The notes below the pieces were generated by a model. The model saw only the letters and a program-made list of their open reading frames with translations. It was not told where the DNA came from and did no database searches. This document shows positions 15,913-25,551 of a DNA stretch of 64,000 bases, piece by piece (the first letter of the stretch is position 1; each line of letters opens with the position of its first letter). Source of the DNA: an uncultured Idiomarina sp. (GTDB taxonomy: Bacteria; Pseudomonadota; Gammaproteobacteria; Enterobacterales; Alteromonadaceae); NCBI GenBank assembly GCA_946885915.1, contig CAMPHF010000001.1, positions 62,001-126,000 of the forward strand, read 5' to 3'. The translations under genes were made by a program, and so were the position numbers.

Positions 15913-16003
15913 TTCTAGCGTAGTCAATTCACCCAGAGTTTCGCACTCGTGGAGTTTTTTGCCCACGTAACCACAGCACCGCGAACAGGGTAAAGGAAGG
16001 CGT

Positions 16004-16630
16004 TTAGTCTTCCACCTGCAGCAACACCAAAATCGCGGCATCGCCGCCAAACTCTTTGGGCGCTTGATGAAACGCTAACACCCGTGGGTGTTGCACCAAC
16101 CAATGTGGAATTCTCTGCTTTAATACGCCTTCGCCATGCCCATGCATAAGTCCAACACAGGCTACCCGTTCTTGCTCCGCAGCTAGCAATAAGGCCGCAA
16201 TTTCGCGCTTTGCCTGGCGCTGCGTGTAGCCGTGCAGATCTAGCAGTAATTCTGGCGCAAAATCGCCACGTCGAAGCTGTTTTAACAAATAGGCATCTAC
16301 GTTCGGCGCAAGGTATTTTAGCGGGGTGTACGAGAGTACCGCTTCAAAGTCATCAGAAAAAAAGAACTCATGATTGCGCTGTTCTGATGCTGCTCGCTTA
16401 TGCTGCGTCAATGCGCCCGTGGCGGTTATGCCGCGCTTTGCGCCGGTAACACTATGGCGTGGTTGGGGTGGGGCAACAGTATCGGCGTGAATACGCTTTT
16501 CTACCTTTACGCTTTGTCGAAACAGGGCCATATCGTCGGCTGTGTCAGCGTTGGTAGTAGGTTCAACTTTGGGCTTGGCAGCTTGCTGTCGAAGTTGTTG
16601 CTTGGCGTTCGGGGGAAATTTATCTCGCAT
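16004..16630 (-). CDS. smrB: Smr-domain endonuclease SmrB
   Basis: A 208-residue protein with a variable, basic N-terminal half and a C-terminal Smr domain. The latter has LDLHGYTQRQAKREIAALL near residue 135 and LMHGHGEGVLKQRIPHWL near 165, the conserved LDLHG and HGxG motifs. In E. coli SmrB cleaves mRNA at collided ribosomes to start rescue. Its position head-to-head with prmB is the same as in enterobacteria and supports the assignment. Confidence 0.9.
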   Translation of the reverse strand: MRDKFPPNAKQQLRQQAAKPKVEPTTNADTADDMALFRQSVKVEKRIHADTVAPPQPRHSVTGAKRGITATGALTQHKRAASEQRNHEFFFSDDFEAVLSYTPLKYLAPNVDAYLLKQLRRGDFAPELLLDLHGYTQRQAKREIAALLLAAEQERVACVGLMHGHGEGVLKQRIPHWLVQHPRVLAFHQAPKEFGGDAAILVLLQVED

Positions 16631-16748
16631 TATGTTGTTACTGTCGTCACCATTTTCTGCGGAATCTGCCCAAGGTCAGATGACCGCTGCGGTCATTTCA
16701 GGTATCTTATACAGCTTATTCAAAAGCGTCTACCAAGTGGAGTTTGCT

Positions 16749-17702
16749 GTGTCGCGCGAGACTAATTTTGAGACTAGTTCTGCAGCTATTGCTGAGTCGT
16801 TAACAGCCGCCGCGGCTGAGCTTACTACAATTCACGATATGCAGCGGTTAGCGGTAAGCGCCATGCAGCGTGCAGAGTTGTTTTTTGGTCATGGTACCGA
16901 TAACGCGCAAACCGAGGTGTTGGTGCTAATGAGCCATGTGCTGCAATTAACTTTTGCTCAACTCACGCAGTTTAGTCAGGCGGCGCTAAGCGCCAACGAA
17001 CGCGCGCAAATTGCCGCGTTGGTGGCGGAACGTATAGAAACTCGCAAGCCAGCGGCTTATTTAACCCAGCAAGCGTGGTTTTGTGGCTTACCTTTTTATG
17101 TGGACGAGCGCGTGTTAGTGCCGCGCTCACCTATTGGCGAGTTAATTGAGCAACAGCTTGCGCCCTGGCTTACCGTGCAGCCGCAAAAGCTATTAGACTT
17201 GTGTACCGGTAGTGGTTGTATCGCCATTGCACTAGCCTACGCGTTTGAAGATGCCGAGGTAGACGCCTTAGATATTTCGCCGGAAGCCTTGGCGGTAGCA
17301 GAGTACAATATTGCCGAGCACGATTTGGCGCATCGTGTGTTTCCCATGCAGTCGGATTTATACAGCGCGGTGTCGGGCGTGAAGTACGACGCGATTATCA
17401 CGAATCCACCTTATGTTGATGCTGAGGATATGGCGAGTTTGCCCGATGAGTTTCGGCATGAGCCTGAGCTAGGTTTGGCTGCGGGTGATGATGGCTTAGA
17501 TTTAGTCGCCACCATTTTGCGCGAAGCGCCAGAGCACTTAGCTGAGCACGGAATACTAATTTGTGAAGTCGGTAATTCAATGCTGGCATTGGCCGAGAAG
17601 TATCCCCAAGTGCCGTTCGTTTGGTTAGAGTTTGAGCGCGGTGGCGATGGCGTGTTTTTACTAACCTATCGTGATTTAGTGAAATATCAAGCCGAGTTTT
17701 AA
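16749..17702 (+). CDS. prmB: ribosomal protein L3 N5-glutamine methyltransferase PrmB
   Basis: SAM-dependent enzyme that methylates a glutamine of ribosomal protein L3. From GTG 16749 the product is 317 residues. It contains [25 protein letters not shown], the SAM-binding [15 protein letters not shown] and the catalytic [11 protein letters not shown], all close to the family. A GGAG six bases ahead of the GTG supports this start. The frame extends upstream through ATG 16632 and beyond, but that stretch crosses the divergent promoter region with smrB. It leads the prmB-aroC-epmC-NAD-kinase-like cluster. Confidence 0.93.
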   Translation: MSRETNFETSSAAIAESLTAAAAELTTIHDMQRLAVSAMQRAELFFGHGTDNAQTEVLVLMSHVLQLTFAQLTQFSQAALSANERAQIAALVAERIETRKPAAYLTQQAWFCGLPFYVDERVLVPRSPIGELIEQQLAPWLTVQPQKLLDLCTGSGCIAIALAYAFEDAEVDALDISPEALAVAEYNIAEHDLAHRVFPMQSDLYSAVSGVKYDAIITNPPYVDAEDMASLPDEFRHEPELGLAAGDDGLDLVATILREAPEHLAEHGILICEVGNSMLALAEKYPQVPFVWLEFERGGDGVFLLTYRDLVKYQAEF

Positions 17703-17719
17703 TACAGGAGCGCTGCGTC

Positions 17720-18808
17720 ATGGCAGGTAATAGTTTTGGTGATTTATTCCGCGTGACCACCTTTGGCGAAAGCCATGGTGCGGCGCTAGGCGCTATTGTA
17801 GATGGCTGCCCACCGGGTTTACCGCTTACCGAAGCCGATTTACAGGTGGAGTTGGACAAACGCAAACCTGGGCAGAGTCGTTATACGACGGCGCGGCGCG
17901 AAGCCGATCAGGTGCGTATTTTGTCGGGGGTGTTTGAGGGGGTTACCACAGGTACACCTATTGGTTTACTGATTGAAAACACTGATCAGCGCAGTAAAGA
18001 CTACGGCGACATAAAAGACTTATTTCGCCCAGGCCACGCCGATTACACTTATGCGCACAAATATGGTGTACGAGATTATCGCGGTGGTGGTCGCTCCTCA
18101 GCTCGCGAAACAGCCATGCGAGTTGCTGCGGGCGCGATTGCGCGTAAATTTTTACAACAACAAGGCATCGAAATTCGTGCCGGGCTCACCCAAATGGGTT
18201 CCGTTGAAGTTACTCAATTGGATTGGGCTGAAGTTGGTAATAACGCATTTTTCGCACCAGATAGCAGCGTAATTGACGATTTTGACCAATTGATTCGCGA
18301 TTTATTAAAAGCGGGTAACTCGGTAGGTGCGAAAATTCGCGTTGAAGCTGTTGGTGTGCCGGTTGGTTTGGGTGAACCTGTGTTCGACCGGTTGGAAGCG
18401 GATTGGGCCAAAGCGTTGATGAGTATTAATGCGGTGAAGGCAGTTGGTATTGGCGATGGCTTTGCGGTGGTTGAGCAAACCGGCAGTGCGCATCGTGATG
18501 CGCTTACTCCAACGGGCTTTGCGAGTAATCGTAGTGGTGGGGTATTAGGCGGCATTAGCACCGGCCAGCCCTTGGTTGCCGAAATCGCGCTTAAGCCAAC
18601 GTCGAGCATTACCATACCGGGCAACACTATAAATGCTCACGGTGAAGCGGTTGAAATTAGTACGCGGGGTCGCCATGATCCTTGCGTAGGTATTCGCGCT
18701 GTGCCCATTGCCGAAGCCATGACTGCCTTGGTGGTGATAGACCATTGGTTGAAGCATCAGGCGCAATGCGGCCTAGTACAACATTCTTTTCCTAATATTG
18801 AAGCTTAA
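17720..18808 (+). CDS. aroC: chorismate synthase AroC
   Basis: Last enzyme of the shikimate pathway, turning EPSP into chorismate with reduced FMN. The 362-residue length is standard. Signatures are [19 protein letters not shown] at the N-terminus, [16 protein letters not shown] near residue 120 and [13 protein letters not shown] near 270, with [19 protein letters not shown] near the end. It follows prmB by 17 bases and precedes epmC by 7. Confidence 0.97.
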   Translation: MAGNSFGDLFRVTTFGESHGAALGAIVDGCPPGLPLTEADLQVELDKRKPGQSRYTTARREADQVRILSGVFEGVTTGTPIGLLIENTDQRSKDYGDIKDLFRPGHADYTYAHKYGVRDYRGGGRSSARETAMRVAAGAIARKFLQQQGIEIRAGLTQMGSVEVTQLDWAEVGNNAFFAPDSSVIDDFDQLIRDLLKAGNSVGAKIRVEAVGVPVGLGEPVFDRLEADWAKALMSINAVKAVGIGDGFAVVEQTGSAHRDALTPTGFASNRSGGVLGGISTGQPLVAEIALKPTSSITIPGNTINAHGEAVEISTRGRHDPCVGIRAVPIAEAMTALVVIDHWLKHQAQCGLVQHSFPNIEA

Positions 18809-18815
18809 CTGAAAG

Positions 18816-19412
18816 ATGTCGAAGTCTGGTGCCTTTCATTATCAAGATTTGATCGATATTTTTGCGCGCTGCTTTGCGAAGCGTTACAACACCCGTTTAG
18901 TCGCGGGCCGTAACGAGCCCTTCTATTTGCCTGCGCAAGTGCCAATGCCGGCTGAATACGATGCTACCCAACCGGTATTTGATTACCATCAAGTGGTATT
19001 TGCTCACGGCTTTTATGCTTCAGCGCTGCATGAAATTGCGCATTGGTGTATTGCCGGTGAGCGGCGTCGGCAGTATTTTGATTATGGTTACTGGTATGCC
19101 CCAGATGGCCGCGATGAGGTTCAGCAACAAGCATTTGAGCAAGTAGAACAAAAGCCCCAAGCGTTGGAGTGGTTATTTGCCGACGCGGCTGGGTTTGGCT
19201 TTCAGGTGAGCGTTGATAACTTATCGGGCATTGAGGTTGACCGAGCAGCCTTTACCCAGCGGGTTGCGGCACAAAAGGCCGCTTATTTGAGCCAAGGGTT
19301 GCCGACGCGCGCTGCCATGTTCCGAGCCGCGCTGAGCGAGTTTTATGGCACCCATCTTCCAACACTCGAGCGCAATAGATGCTCACTTGAACAACAGCCG
19401 GCGGTAGTATGA
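18816..19412 (+). CDS. epmC: elongation factor P hydroxylase EpmC
   Basis: A 198-residue YfcM-family protein that hydroxylates the beta-lysylated lysine of elongation factor P in E. coli. NEPFYLPAQ, the metal-binding HEIAHW at residues 72-77 and RRQYFDYGYWYAPDGR are characteristic. No epmA, epmB or efp lies in the window. It sits in the aroC cluster as in related genomes and overlaps the next gene by 4 bases. Confidence 0.9.
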   Translation: MSKSGAFHYQDLIDIFARCFAKRYNTRLVAGRNEPFYLPAQVPMPAEYDATQPVFDYHQVVFAHGFYASALHEIAHWCIAGERRRQYFDYGYWYAPDGRDEVQQQAFEQVEQKPQALEWLFADAAGFGFQVSVDNLSGIEVDRAAFTQRVAAQKAAYLSQGLPTRAAMFRAALSEFYGTHLPTLERNRCSLEQQPAVV

Positions 19413-20566
19413 CGTACGCAGTGCGACTTGGTTTAGTGATTAATGCTTACGCGGGATTAGGCGGTAGTGTTGGCCTTAAAGGTAGTGATGGCGCCGCCAC
19501 TGTGCAAGAGGCGTTAGCGCGTGGCGCTATGCCTAAAGCGCCAGAGCGAGCGGCAGCGGCGCTACAATTGTTGCAGGGCCGCGAGGATATTTTGGTGATA
19601 ACGGGGGCTGGCAGCATGGGCGCTGCCATTTGCGAACAGCTGCAGTTGCCCTATGAAGTAGTGTATGAACCTGCGGCGCAAGCCGAGGTGAGTGGGCCTG
19701 CGACCACCGCTGCCGATACACAAGCTGCGGTGCGCGCCATTACCGCCGCGGGTGTGGATATTTTAGTCTTTGCCGGCGGTGATGGCACTGCGCGTGATAT
19801 TTGCCAAGTGGTGCCCGAGCAATTACCGGTGTTGGGTATTCCGGCTGGGGTGAAGATTCATTCGGGTGTTTACGCGATTAGCCCGAAAGCGGCTGGGCGG
19901 GTGCTTGAGAAATTGCTCAATGGTGAATTAACCACGGTACGCAGCGCCGACGTGATGGATATTGATGAAACCTTGTTTCGCAGCGGGCAAGTGCGAGCGA
20001 TGCGCTACGGCGACATGCTGGTGCCAAGCGAGTTGGAATATATTCAAGCCGTGAAAATGGGTGGTAAAGAGTCAGACGAATTGGTGCTGGCTGATATTGC
20101 CGATGATATTCGCGAGCAAATTGTGGATAGCGACGCGCACACCCTTTGGATCATGGGCTCTGGCTCTACGGTAGCAGCCATTATGGAGTCGGGCGGCTGG
20201 CCAAATACCTTGTTAGGGGTGGATGTGATCCGGGCGGGCGAAGTGATTGCCAGTGATGTTACCGCCAGTCAGTTAGAGCAGTTGCTGGCGGATGCCGAAG
20301 AAGCGCGTTTGGTGATCACGCTGATTGGTGGGCAAGGGCATATCTTTGGTCGTGGAAATCAGCAATTAAGCCCTGCGGTTATTCGAGCCGTGGGTAAAGA
20401 TAATATTCAGGTGGTGGCGACTAAGCGCAAGCTGCAGGCCCTCGGGGACAAGCCGTTGCGAGTGGATACCGGTGATGATGAGCTAGATACCGCGCTGAGC
20501 GGTTTTATTCGCGTAGTGACTGGCTACCACGACGCTGTGTTAAAAAGCGTCGTGGCCGTGGAATAA
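19409..20566 (+). CDS. ATP-NAD/AcoX-type kinase
   Basis: A 385-residue protein of the ATP-NAD kinase family related to AcoX (COG3199 type). It has NAYAGLGGSVGLKGSDG at the N-terminus and the nucleotide-kinase motif FAGGDGTARDIC (the GGDG box) near residue 128. GIPAGVKIHSGVYAISP follows and GSGSTVA comes later. The substrate of this subgroup is not certain; it is distinct from the housekeeping NadK. The ATG lies in an ATGA overlap with epmC, so the two are probably co-translated. Confidence 0.82.
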   Translation: MTYAVRLGLVINAYAGLGGSVGLKGSDGAATVQEALARGAMPKAPERAAAALQLLQGREDILVITGAGSMGAAICEQLQLPYEVVYEPAAQAEVSGPATTAADTQAAVRAITAAGVDILVFAGGDGTARDICQVVPEQLPVLGIPAGVKIHSGVYAISPKAAGRVLEKLLNGELTTVRSADVMDIDETLFRSGQVRAMRYGDMLVPSELEYIQAVKMGGKESDELVLADIADDIREQIVDSDAHTLWIMGSGSTVAAIMESGGWPNTLLGVDVIRAGEVIASDVTASQLEQLLADAEEARLVITLIGGQGHIFGRGNQQLSPAVIRAVGKDNIQVVATKRKLQALGDKPLRVDTGDDELDTALSGFIRVVTGYHDAVLKSVVAVE

Positions 20567-20603
20567 GAGCGCCACCGCGCACTACAACGGCGAATTAAAA
20601 CGC

Positions 20604-20924
20604 TTAGTACTGACGCTCGGGCAAGTGTACGACTAAACCATCGAGTTCGTCGGTCATTGCTATTTGGCAACTTAAGCGGCTGTTATCTTGCGGGTCAATC
20701 GCCATATCGAGCATATCTTCTTCATGCTCACTGGCGGCTGGTAATTTTGCAACCCAGGCTTTATCGACGTAGCAATGACAGGTGGCACACGACATTACGC
20801 CACCACATTCGCCAAGAATGCCATCAATCATGTTGTCGACTGCGGCTTCCATGACGCTGGTTCCAACCGGTACGTCGGCCTCAAATTGGTTACCTTGATG
20901 ATCAATAAAAATAACTTGTGGCAT
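20604..20924 (-). CDS. [2Fe-2S] ferredoxin, adrenodoxin/putidaredoxin type
   Basis: A 106-residue ferredoxin with C40-x5-C46-x2-C49 (GECGGVMSCATC) and C86 (RLSCQIA), the four cluster ligands with vertebrate/bacterial adrenodoxin-type spacing. This type serves P450s or other oxygenases, or Fe-S assembly. Neither an oxygenase nor isc genes are adjacent, so the redox partner is unknown. It lies convergent to the AcoX-type kinase and has a weak ribosome-binding site. Confidence 0.9.
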   Translation of the reverse strand: MPQVIFIDHQGNQFEADVPVGTSVMEAAVDNMIDGILGECGGVMSCATCHCYVDKAWVAKLPAASEHEEDMLDMAIDPQDNSRLSCQIAMTDELDGLVVHLPERQY

Positions 20925-21114
20925 AAATACGACTCTTTTTGCAATAGCTAACGTAGGTAATAAGGGTGAGCAACGGCTTATTGCCCTTGTTACGATTCGA
21001 GCCGCATATTAACACGGTGCGCTAGGCGCACTCCAGCGATTCGGCTACACTGTTTGGCTACAACATTTGGCTAGCGTAATTAGTATTCAAAATAAAACAA
21101 AGAGGTTATGAACC

Positions 21115-21600
21115 GTGGGATATCACACCAACCGAGAATTTTTTGTGTCTTGGGAAGAGCTTCATCGAGCGACTAAAGAGCTTGCGCGACGTCAGTTACC
21201 GGCGGAGCAGTGGCAGGGTATTATTGCGGTTAGTCGCGGTGGTTTAGTGCCTGCGGCTATTGTGGCGCGTGAATTAAACATTCGCGTGGTCGATAGCGTG
21301 TGCGTCAGTTCTTACGATCACACATCGCAACGCGCCGATGTAAGTTTATTGAAAGATGCCAATGCCACTCACGATGGTGAGGGGTTTCTGGTGATTGACG
21401 ATTTAGTGGATACCGGCAATACGCTTAAATTTTTGCGTGAACGGTTTCCGAAAGCGAAGTTTATTACTGTGTATGCCAAACCCAGTGGCATGCCATTAGT
21501 CGATGACTTCGTGGCGGATTTAGAGCAAGAAACTTGGATTCATTTTCCGTGGGATATGCATCTTCATTATGTTGAGCCACTTGCTGGCCAAGAAATGTAG
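21115..21600 (+). CDS. gpt: xanthine phosphoribosyltransferase Gpt
   Basis: Purine salvage enzyme (xanthine/guanine phosphoribosyltransferase), 161 residues. [20 protein letters not shown] and the PRPP-binding [13 protein letters not shown] are plain, as is the C-terminal [10 protein letters not shown] typical of the E. coli-type enzyme. It starts at GTG 21115, with AGAGG 8 bases upstream; the ATG at 21108 is out of frame. Confidence 0.93.
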   Translation: MGYHTNREFFVSWEELHRATKELARRQLPAEQWQGIIAVSRGGLVPAAIVARELNIRVVDSVCVSSYDHTSQRADVSLLKDANATHDGEGFLVIDDLVDTGNTLKFLRERFPKAKFITVYAKPSGMPLVDDFVADLEQETWIHFPWDMHLHYVEPLAGQEM

Positions 21601-21614
21601 GAGTTTGATTGAAT

Positions 21615-22022
21615 ATGAGCATTAACATTTTAAAAAGCATGGCATTTGCGGTGTTGGCAACTATGCTGGCGAGTTCAGCAGCGCTTGCCGCCGAAGGTGA
21701 GCGTCAGTACCAACATTTTCAGCCGCAGCCTGCTGAAACGCTAAGCCAGGCGATTATGAATCTGAATAAATATAACGCTGAATTACAAGCATTAGTGCAG
21801 GGCGAATTAAGCGCTAATGACATGGCAAAGGTGCATGAGCTTACTTACACTTTAGAAGTGGCGTTGGCCAAACTGAATAAGGAATTAGACACCGCGGCCA
21901 ATGCATTAGAGGCTGTCCATTTGGGCTCAGAAAGTATGAACCAAGCGCGGGTAAAAAGCTTTGGTGAGGCGTACTTAGAGCGGGTAAATCATGTGTTGGG
22001 TGAACATAAAAAGCACCACTAA
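21615..22022 (+). CDS. small periplasmic helical protein
   Basis: A 135-residue product with a signal peptide (hydrophobic core, ending SSAALAAEG) and a mature part that is mainly helical (SQAIMNLNKYNAELQALV, LEVALAKLNKELDTAANALEAV). It resembles small periplasmic proteins of marine gammaproteobacteria whose function is unknown. A TTG at 21609 is closer to the AGGAG site (5 bases) than ATG 21615 (11 bases), so the protein may be two residues longer. It follows gpt by about 10 bases, probably in the same transcript, and ends before a strong terminator. Confidence 0.72.
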   Translation: MSINILKSMAFAVLATMLASSAALAAEGERQYQHFQPQPAETLSQAIMNLNKYNAELQALVQGELSANDMAKVHELTYTLEVALAKLNKELDTAANALEAVHLGSESMNQARVKSFGEAYLERVNHVLGEHKKHH

Positions 22023-22056
22023 GGCTTTTGTTGAGTACGAAAAGTGATTAAAAACA

Positions 22057-22086
22057 AAAAGCGCGGCAATCAGGCCGCGCTTTTTT
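22057..22086. terminator. bidirectional intrinsic terminator
   Basis: AAAAGCGCGGC and GCCGCGCTTTT form an 11-bp stem with a 6-base loop, flanked by an A-run on one side and a T-run on the other. It lies between two convergent genes (the small periplasmic protein and proS) and can serve both. Confidence 0.9.
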
Positions 22087-22109
22087 ATTGGTTAGCTATT
22101 AATAGGTGC

Positions 22110-23828
22110 TTAAACACCTTGCTGTTGCAAGGTCGCTAACACATCGCTAATTGCCACTTTTTGCTTCTCGCCTGAACGACGGTTTTTATATTCAACCGCG
22201 TGTTCATCAAGATTCCGTTCACCGATCACGATTTGATGTGGTACCCCGATCAGTTCCATATCAGCAAACATCACGCCCGGACGTTCTTTACGGTCATCAA
22301 ACAGCACCTCAATACCGGCTGCGGTAAGTTCAGCGTAAAGTTTTTCTGCGGTTTCTTGCACCCGCACTGATTTGTGCATATTCATCGGAATAAGCACAAC
22401 TTGGAACGGCGCTAACGCGGTTGGCCAAGTAATGCCGTACTCATCATGATTTTGTTCAATAGCGGCGGCAACAATACGCGATACGCCAATGCCATAACAA
22501 CCCATGTATAAAGTATCGTGCTTGCCTGATTCGGTTAATACACCCACTTTCATGGCATCTGAGTATTTTTTACCAAGTTGGAAAATGTGACCAACCTCAA
22601 TGCCTCGTTTTATCTGCAAAGTACCCTGACCGCATGGGCTTGGATCGCCTTCAACCACATTGCGCAAATCAGCCACTTGGCCAAGCGCGACGTCACGCTC
22701 CCAATTAATACCGAAGTAGTGTTTGCCATCTTCATTGGCACCAGCGGCGAAGTCGCTTAACACCGCCACACTGCGATCGGCAATGACTGGCAGCGGCAAG
22801 TTTACCGGGCCTAATGAACCTGGACCGGCACCAACCGCAGCACGAATTTCTGCTTCTGTGGCAAAGCTTAATGGGCTCAATACTTCCGGTAATTTTGCCG
22901 CTTTAATTTCGTTTAATTCGTGATCGCCACGCACTAATAGCGCGACAAATTTCGCTTCCGTGTGCTCGCTATCGGCATGCACGATCAAGGTTTTTACGGT
23001 GCGCTCAATAGGGAGTGAAAATTGCTCAACTAAGGCGGCAATGGTTTTGGCATTTGGCGTGTCGACCTGTTGCATCGCTTCGCTGGGTGCCGAACGCTCA
23101 GTCGCTGGCGCCACGGCTTCGGCTAGTTCCACGTTGGCGGCGTAATCGGATTGATCAGAAAACGCAATATCGTCCTCGCCAGAGGCGGCGAGAACATGAA
23201 ACTCATGCGAGCTGTTGCCACCAATTGAACCAGTATCAGCAATGACCGGACGGTAATCTAAACCTAAGCGTTCAAAAATCTTACAGTAGGCGGCATGCAT
23301 AACGTCATAAGTGGTTTGCAAACTATCCGCATCAAGGTGGAACGAGTAGGCGTCCTTCATGATGAATTCACGCGCTCGCATTACCCCAAAGCGTGGTCGA
23401 ATTTCGTCACGGAACTTGGTCTGAATTTGGAATAAGTTAAGCGGCAGCTGTTTGTAGCTATTCACTTCTTTGCGAACCAGTTCACTGATCACTTCTTCAT
23501 GGGTTGGGCCCAACACAAAGTCGCGTTGGTTGCGGTCTTTTAAGCGCAATAACTCTGGGCCGTAATCTTCCCAGCGACCAGACTCTTCCCACAGATCAGC
23601 TGGCTGTACCATTGGCATGAGCACCTCAAGGGCACCGGCACGTGTCATTTCCTCGCGCACTACTTGCTCAACTTTGCGTAATACTCTTAACCCGGTTGGT
23701 GTCCACGTGTACAAACCCGCTGCGACTTTGCGAACCATACCGGCGCGCAACATAAGTTGATGACTAATGACTTCGGCATCAGCTGGGGTTTCTTTTAAGG
23801 TTGACAGTAAGTACTGACTCGTACGCAT
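22110..23828 (-). CDS. proS: prolyl-tRNA synthetase ProS
   Basis: Class II synthetase of the bacterial type, 572 residues. It starts [19 protein letters not shown] and carries motif 2 ([25 protein letters not shown]). A YbaK-like editing insertion spans about residues 240-390, with motif 3 ([14 protein letters not shown]) and an anticodon-binding C-terminal domain after it. A GGAG five bases before the ATG supports the start. trmO and an RcsF-like gene lie upstream, a linkage also found in E. coli. Confidence 0.97.
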   Translation of the reverse strand: MRTSQYLLSTLKETPADAEVISHQLMLRAGMVRKVAAGLYTWTPTGLRVLRKVEQVVREEMTRAGALEVLMPMVQPADLWEESGRWEDYGPELLRLKDRNQRDFVLGPTHEEVISELVRKEVNSYKQLPLNLFQIQTKFRDEIRPRFGVMRAREFIMKDAYSFHLDADSLQTTYDVMHAAYCKIFERLGLDYRPVIADTGSIGGNSSHEFHVLAASGEDDIAFSDQSDYAANVELAEAVAPATERSAPSEAMQQVDTPNAKTIAALVEQFSLPIERTVKTLIVHADSEHTEAKFVALLVRGDHELNEIKAAKLPEVLSPLSFATEAEIRAAVGAGPGSLGPVNLPLPVIADRSVAVLSDFAAGANEDGKHYFGINWERDVALGQVADLRNVVEGDPSPCGQGTLQIKRGIEVGHIFQLGKKYSDAMKVGVLTESGKHDTLYMGCYGIGVSRIVAAAIEQNHDEYGITWPTALAPFQVVLIPMNMHKSVRVQETAEKLYAELTAAGIEVLFDDRKERPGVMFADMELIGVPHQIVIGERNLDEHAVEYKNRRSGEKQKVAISDVLATLQQQGV

Positions 23829-23885
23829 GGTTTCTCCACCACAAGGTTCAATCCGAGGTTTAAGTAAGGGGCAAATTCTAGCAGC

Positions 23886-24617
23886 CTATTGCGGCTCGAC
23901 AAAGCCTTGCTCGACACTAATCACGATATTTTGCTGGTTTTCTACGCGCCAACGAATGTTCAAATCCCATAACGCCATCCCATATTCTCGCTCCGGCGCG
24001 GATTGGCGATGGTAAGCTGGCCGCGGATCTTGGGCGAGCACTTGGCGAATGAGGTCGGTTAGCTGCGGGTAGCGGGTGGGGAAAGCGGCCGTCAGTTGCT
24101 GGATTTGCTGCACCGCAGTGGCGCTAAATTCGGTGTCCAACAGCGTTGGTGCGGCGGCCGCAAAACCACCGGTGGCACCACTGATTTGGTCGCTATAGGG
24201 CAAATAGGGCTTTATATCTATAACAGGCGTGCCATGCACCCAGTCAGCGCCAGAAACCCTAATGCTGCAAGTGTCTGCGTTTGCTTCGATGGCTTCGATT
24301 TTTACCGCGGACAAGCCAATATGATTCGGGCGAAAACTAGATCGAGTCGCATAGACGCCGAGTTTTTCGTTGCCACCCAAACGTGGTGGGCGTACTAAGG
24401 GTTGCCAACCTTGAGCAATATTTTGATGGAATAAAAAGCTCACCCACAAGTGGGAAAATTCCGACAAACCACGCAGCATATCCGGTTGGGCATAGGGCGG
24501 GTTGAGGATTATGGTTGCCTCAGCAGCGGTTACTAAGCCGGGCTGGCGTGGCACCGCAAACTTTTGCGTGAAAGGCGATGATATCCAGCCAATGGCGTCG
24601 ATAGTGTATTTGGCCAT
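23886..24617 (-). CDS. trmO: tRNA (t6A37-N6)-methyltransferase TrmO
   Basis: TsaA/TrmO family enzyme that methylates N6-threonylcarbamoyladenosine 37 in tRNA. The 243-residue product starts with IDAIGWISSPFTQKFAVPRQPGLV and contains the family segments FSHLWVSFLFHQN, GVYATRSSFRPNHIGLS and VHGTPVIDIKPYLPY. It precedes proS on the same strand, 57 bases away, and may be co-transcribed with it. Confidence 0.93.
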   Translation of the reverse strand: MAKYTIDAIGWISSPFTQKFAVPRQPGLVTAAEATIILNPPYAQPDMLRGLSEFSHLWVSFLFHQNIAQGWQPLVRPPRLGGNEKLGVYATRSSFRPNHIGLSAVKIEAIEANADTCSIRVSGADWVHGTPVIDIKPYLPYSDQISGATGGFAAAAPTLLDTEFSATAVQQIQQLTAAFPTRYPQLTDLIRQVLAQDPRPAYHRQSAPEREYGMALWDLNIRWRVENQQNIVISVEQGFVEPQ

Positions 24618-24870
24618 ATTTTAGTGAAATTCCCTAAAGCTTATGACAATCAAGTCTTTTCTAACCGTAAGTGTTTAGCTAACACACTGAAATATAACAG
24701 TTAAAAAGTTGGCATCTGGTTTGCAACGTCACACTGGTAAATAACCTTAATGAAATTATAACTCGTGAAACTCGAGCCTTGGTGGCAAACACCACACAGT
24801 TTCACATCGTGACTAGTGAAAGACGCTGCTTCATAACAAGCGTCATCTTACATGAAAAAGGAATGACATC
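24618..24870. other. divergent intergenic region, trmO / secreted beta-repeat protein
   Basis: About 250 bases without a gene. It contains an inverted repeat TTTCAC...GTGAAA near 24800-24822 (10-base spacer) that could be a regulatory site. I see no RNA gene and no convincing -35/-10 pair. Confidence 0.35.
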
Positions 24871-25551
24871 ATGATGAATACCCAAAGCAAAACCGCGACA
24901 GCCCGTTCAGCGCGTAAATTTGTTTGGCCTTTGGCGGTTACCTTAGTAGCCGGTGCCACTTTAGCATCATGGGCGGTGCGGGCGGCAGAGGAAGAGAAAA
25001 TCCTGTCGGGCGAATATCAGGTCTCTAGCGCGACTGAGCTGAGTATTGAATCTGGCGTGGGTACCATTGAGTTCGTCCGTGGCGATACCGATGTCATTAC
25101 GGTGCGCATTGTGGCGAGCCGTGATGAAGATTCAAGCTGGAAAGATGGTGATTTAAGTAAAGTAGAACTGATTGCTAAGCAAAGTGGTGATGAATTAACA
25201 CTGTCTGTCGATGAGCAAGATAATATTGAATTAAACTGGACGGTGACGATGCCGCGTGTTTCAACCACGGTAATTGAACTGGGCGTTGGTCAATTAAGTG
25301 GTGAACTTTGGACGCAAGATCTCGACGTTGAATTAGGCGTGGGTGAATTCGACATGACATTGTTTGGTAACAATTATGCGTTTATTAATGCCGAGGTTGG
25401 CATTGGTGAAACCCGTATTCGTGGCACGGATAAAATTACCAACGAACGGATGTTTATTGCCTCTGAAAGCTACGCTGAAGGCGAGGGCGATGCGCGTATT
25501 AAGGTAGAAGTTGGGATTGGTGAAATTGATATCGAAGTTGATGCGCGCTAA
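24871..25551 (+). CDS. secreted DUF4097-like beta-repeat protein
   Basis: A 226-residue product with a basic N-terminus and a hydrophobic signal (VTLVAGATLASWAVRAAEE). The mature part is acidic and built from repeated short strands around a G-[VI]-G motif: ESGVGTIEF, ELGVGQLSG, ELGVGEFDM, EVGIGETRI, EVGIGEIDI. This is the pattern of DUF4097-type putative adhesin or beta-solenoid domains, whose function is unknown. AAGGA lies 8 bases before the first ATG. Its stop overlaps that of the convergent RcsF-like gene in CTAA. Confidence 0.72.
   Translation: MMNTQSKTATARSARKFVWPLAVTLVAGATLASWAVRAAEEEKILSGEYQVSSATELSIESGVGTIEFVRGDTDVITVRIVASRDEDSSWKDGDLSKVELIAKQSGDELTLSVDEQDNIELNWTVTMPRVSTTVIELGVGQLSGELWTQDLDVELGVGEFDMTLFGNNYAFINAEVGIGETRIRGTDKITNERMFIASESYAEGEGDARIKVEVGIGEIDIEVDAR

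Noticed and set aside
12858..16003. tmRNA (ssrA) gene or a tmRNA-linked integration site near smpB
   Set aside because: No sequence resembling the tRNA-like ends of tmRNA, no integrase gene and no attachment-site duplication were seen.
16542..16748. Longer PrmB starting upstream of GTG 16749
   Set aside because: The upstream part overlaps the smrB coding region and the divergent promoter area and is not family-like; GTG 16749 has a good ribosome-binding site.
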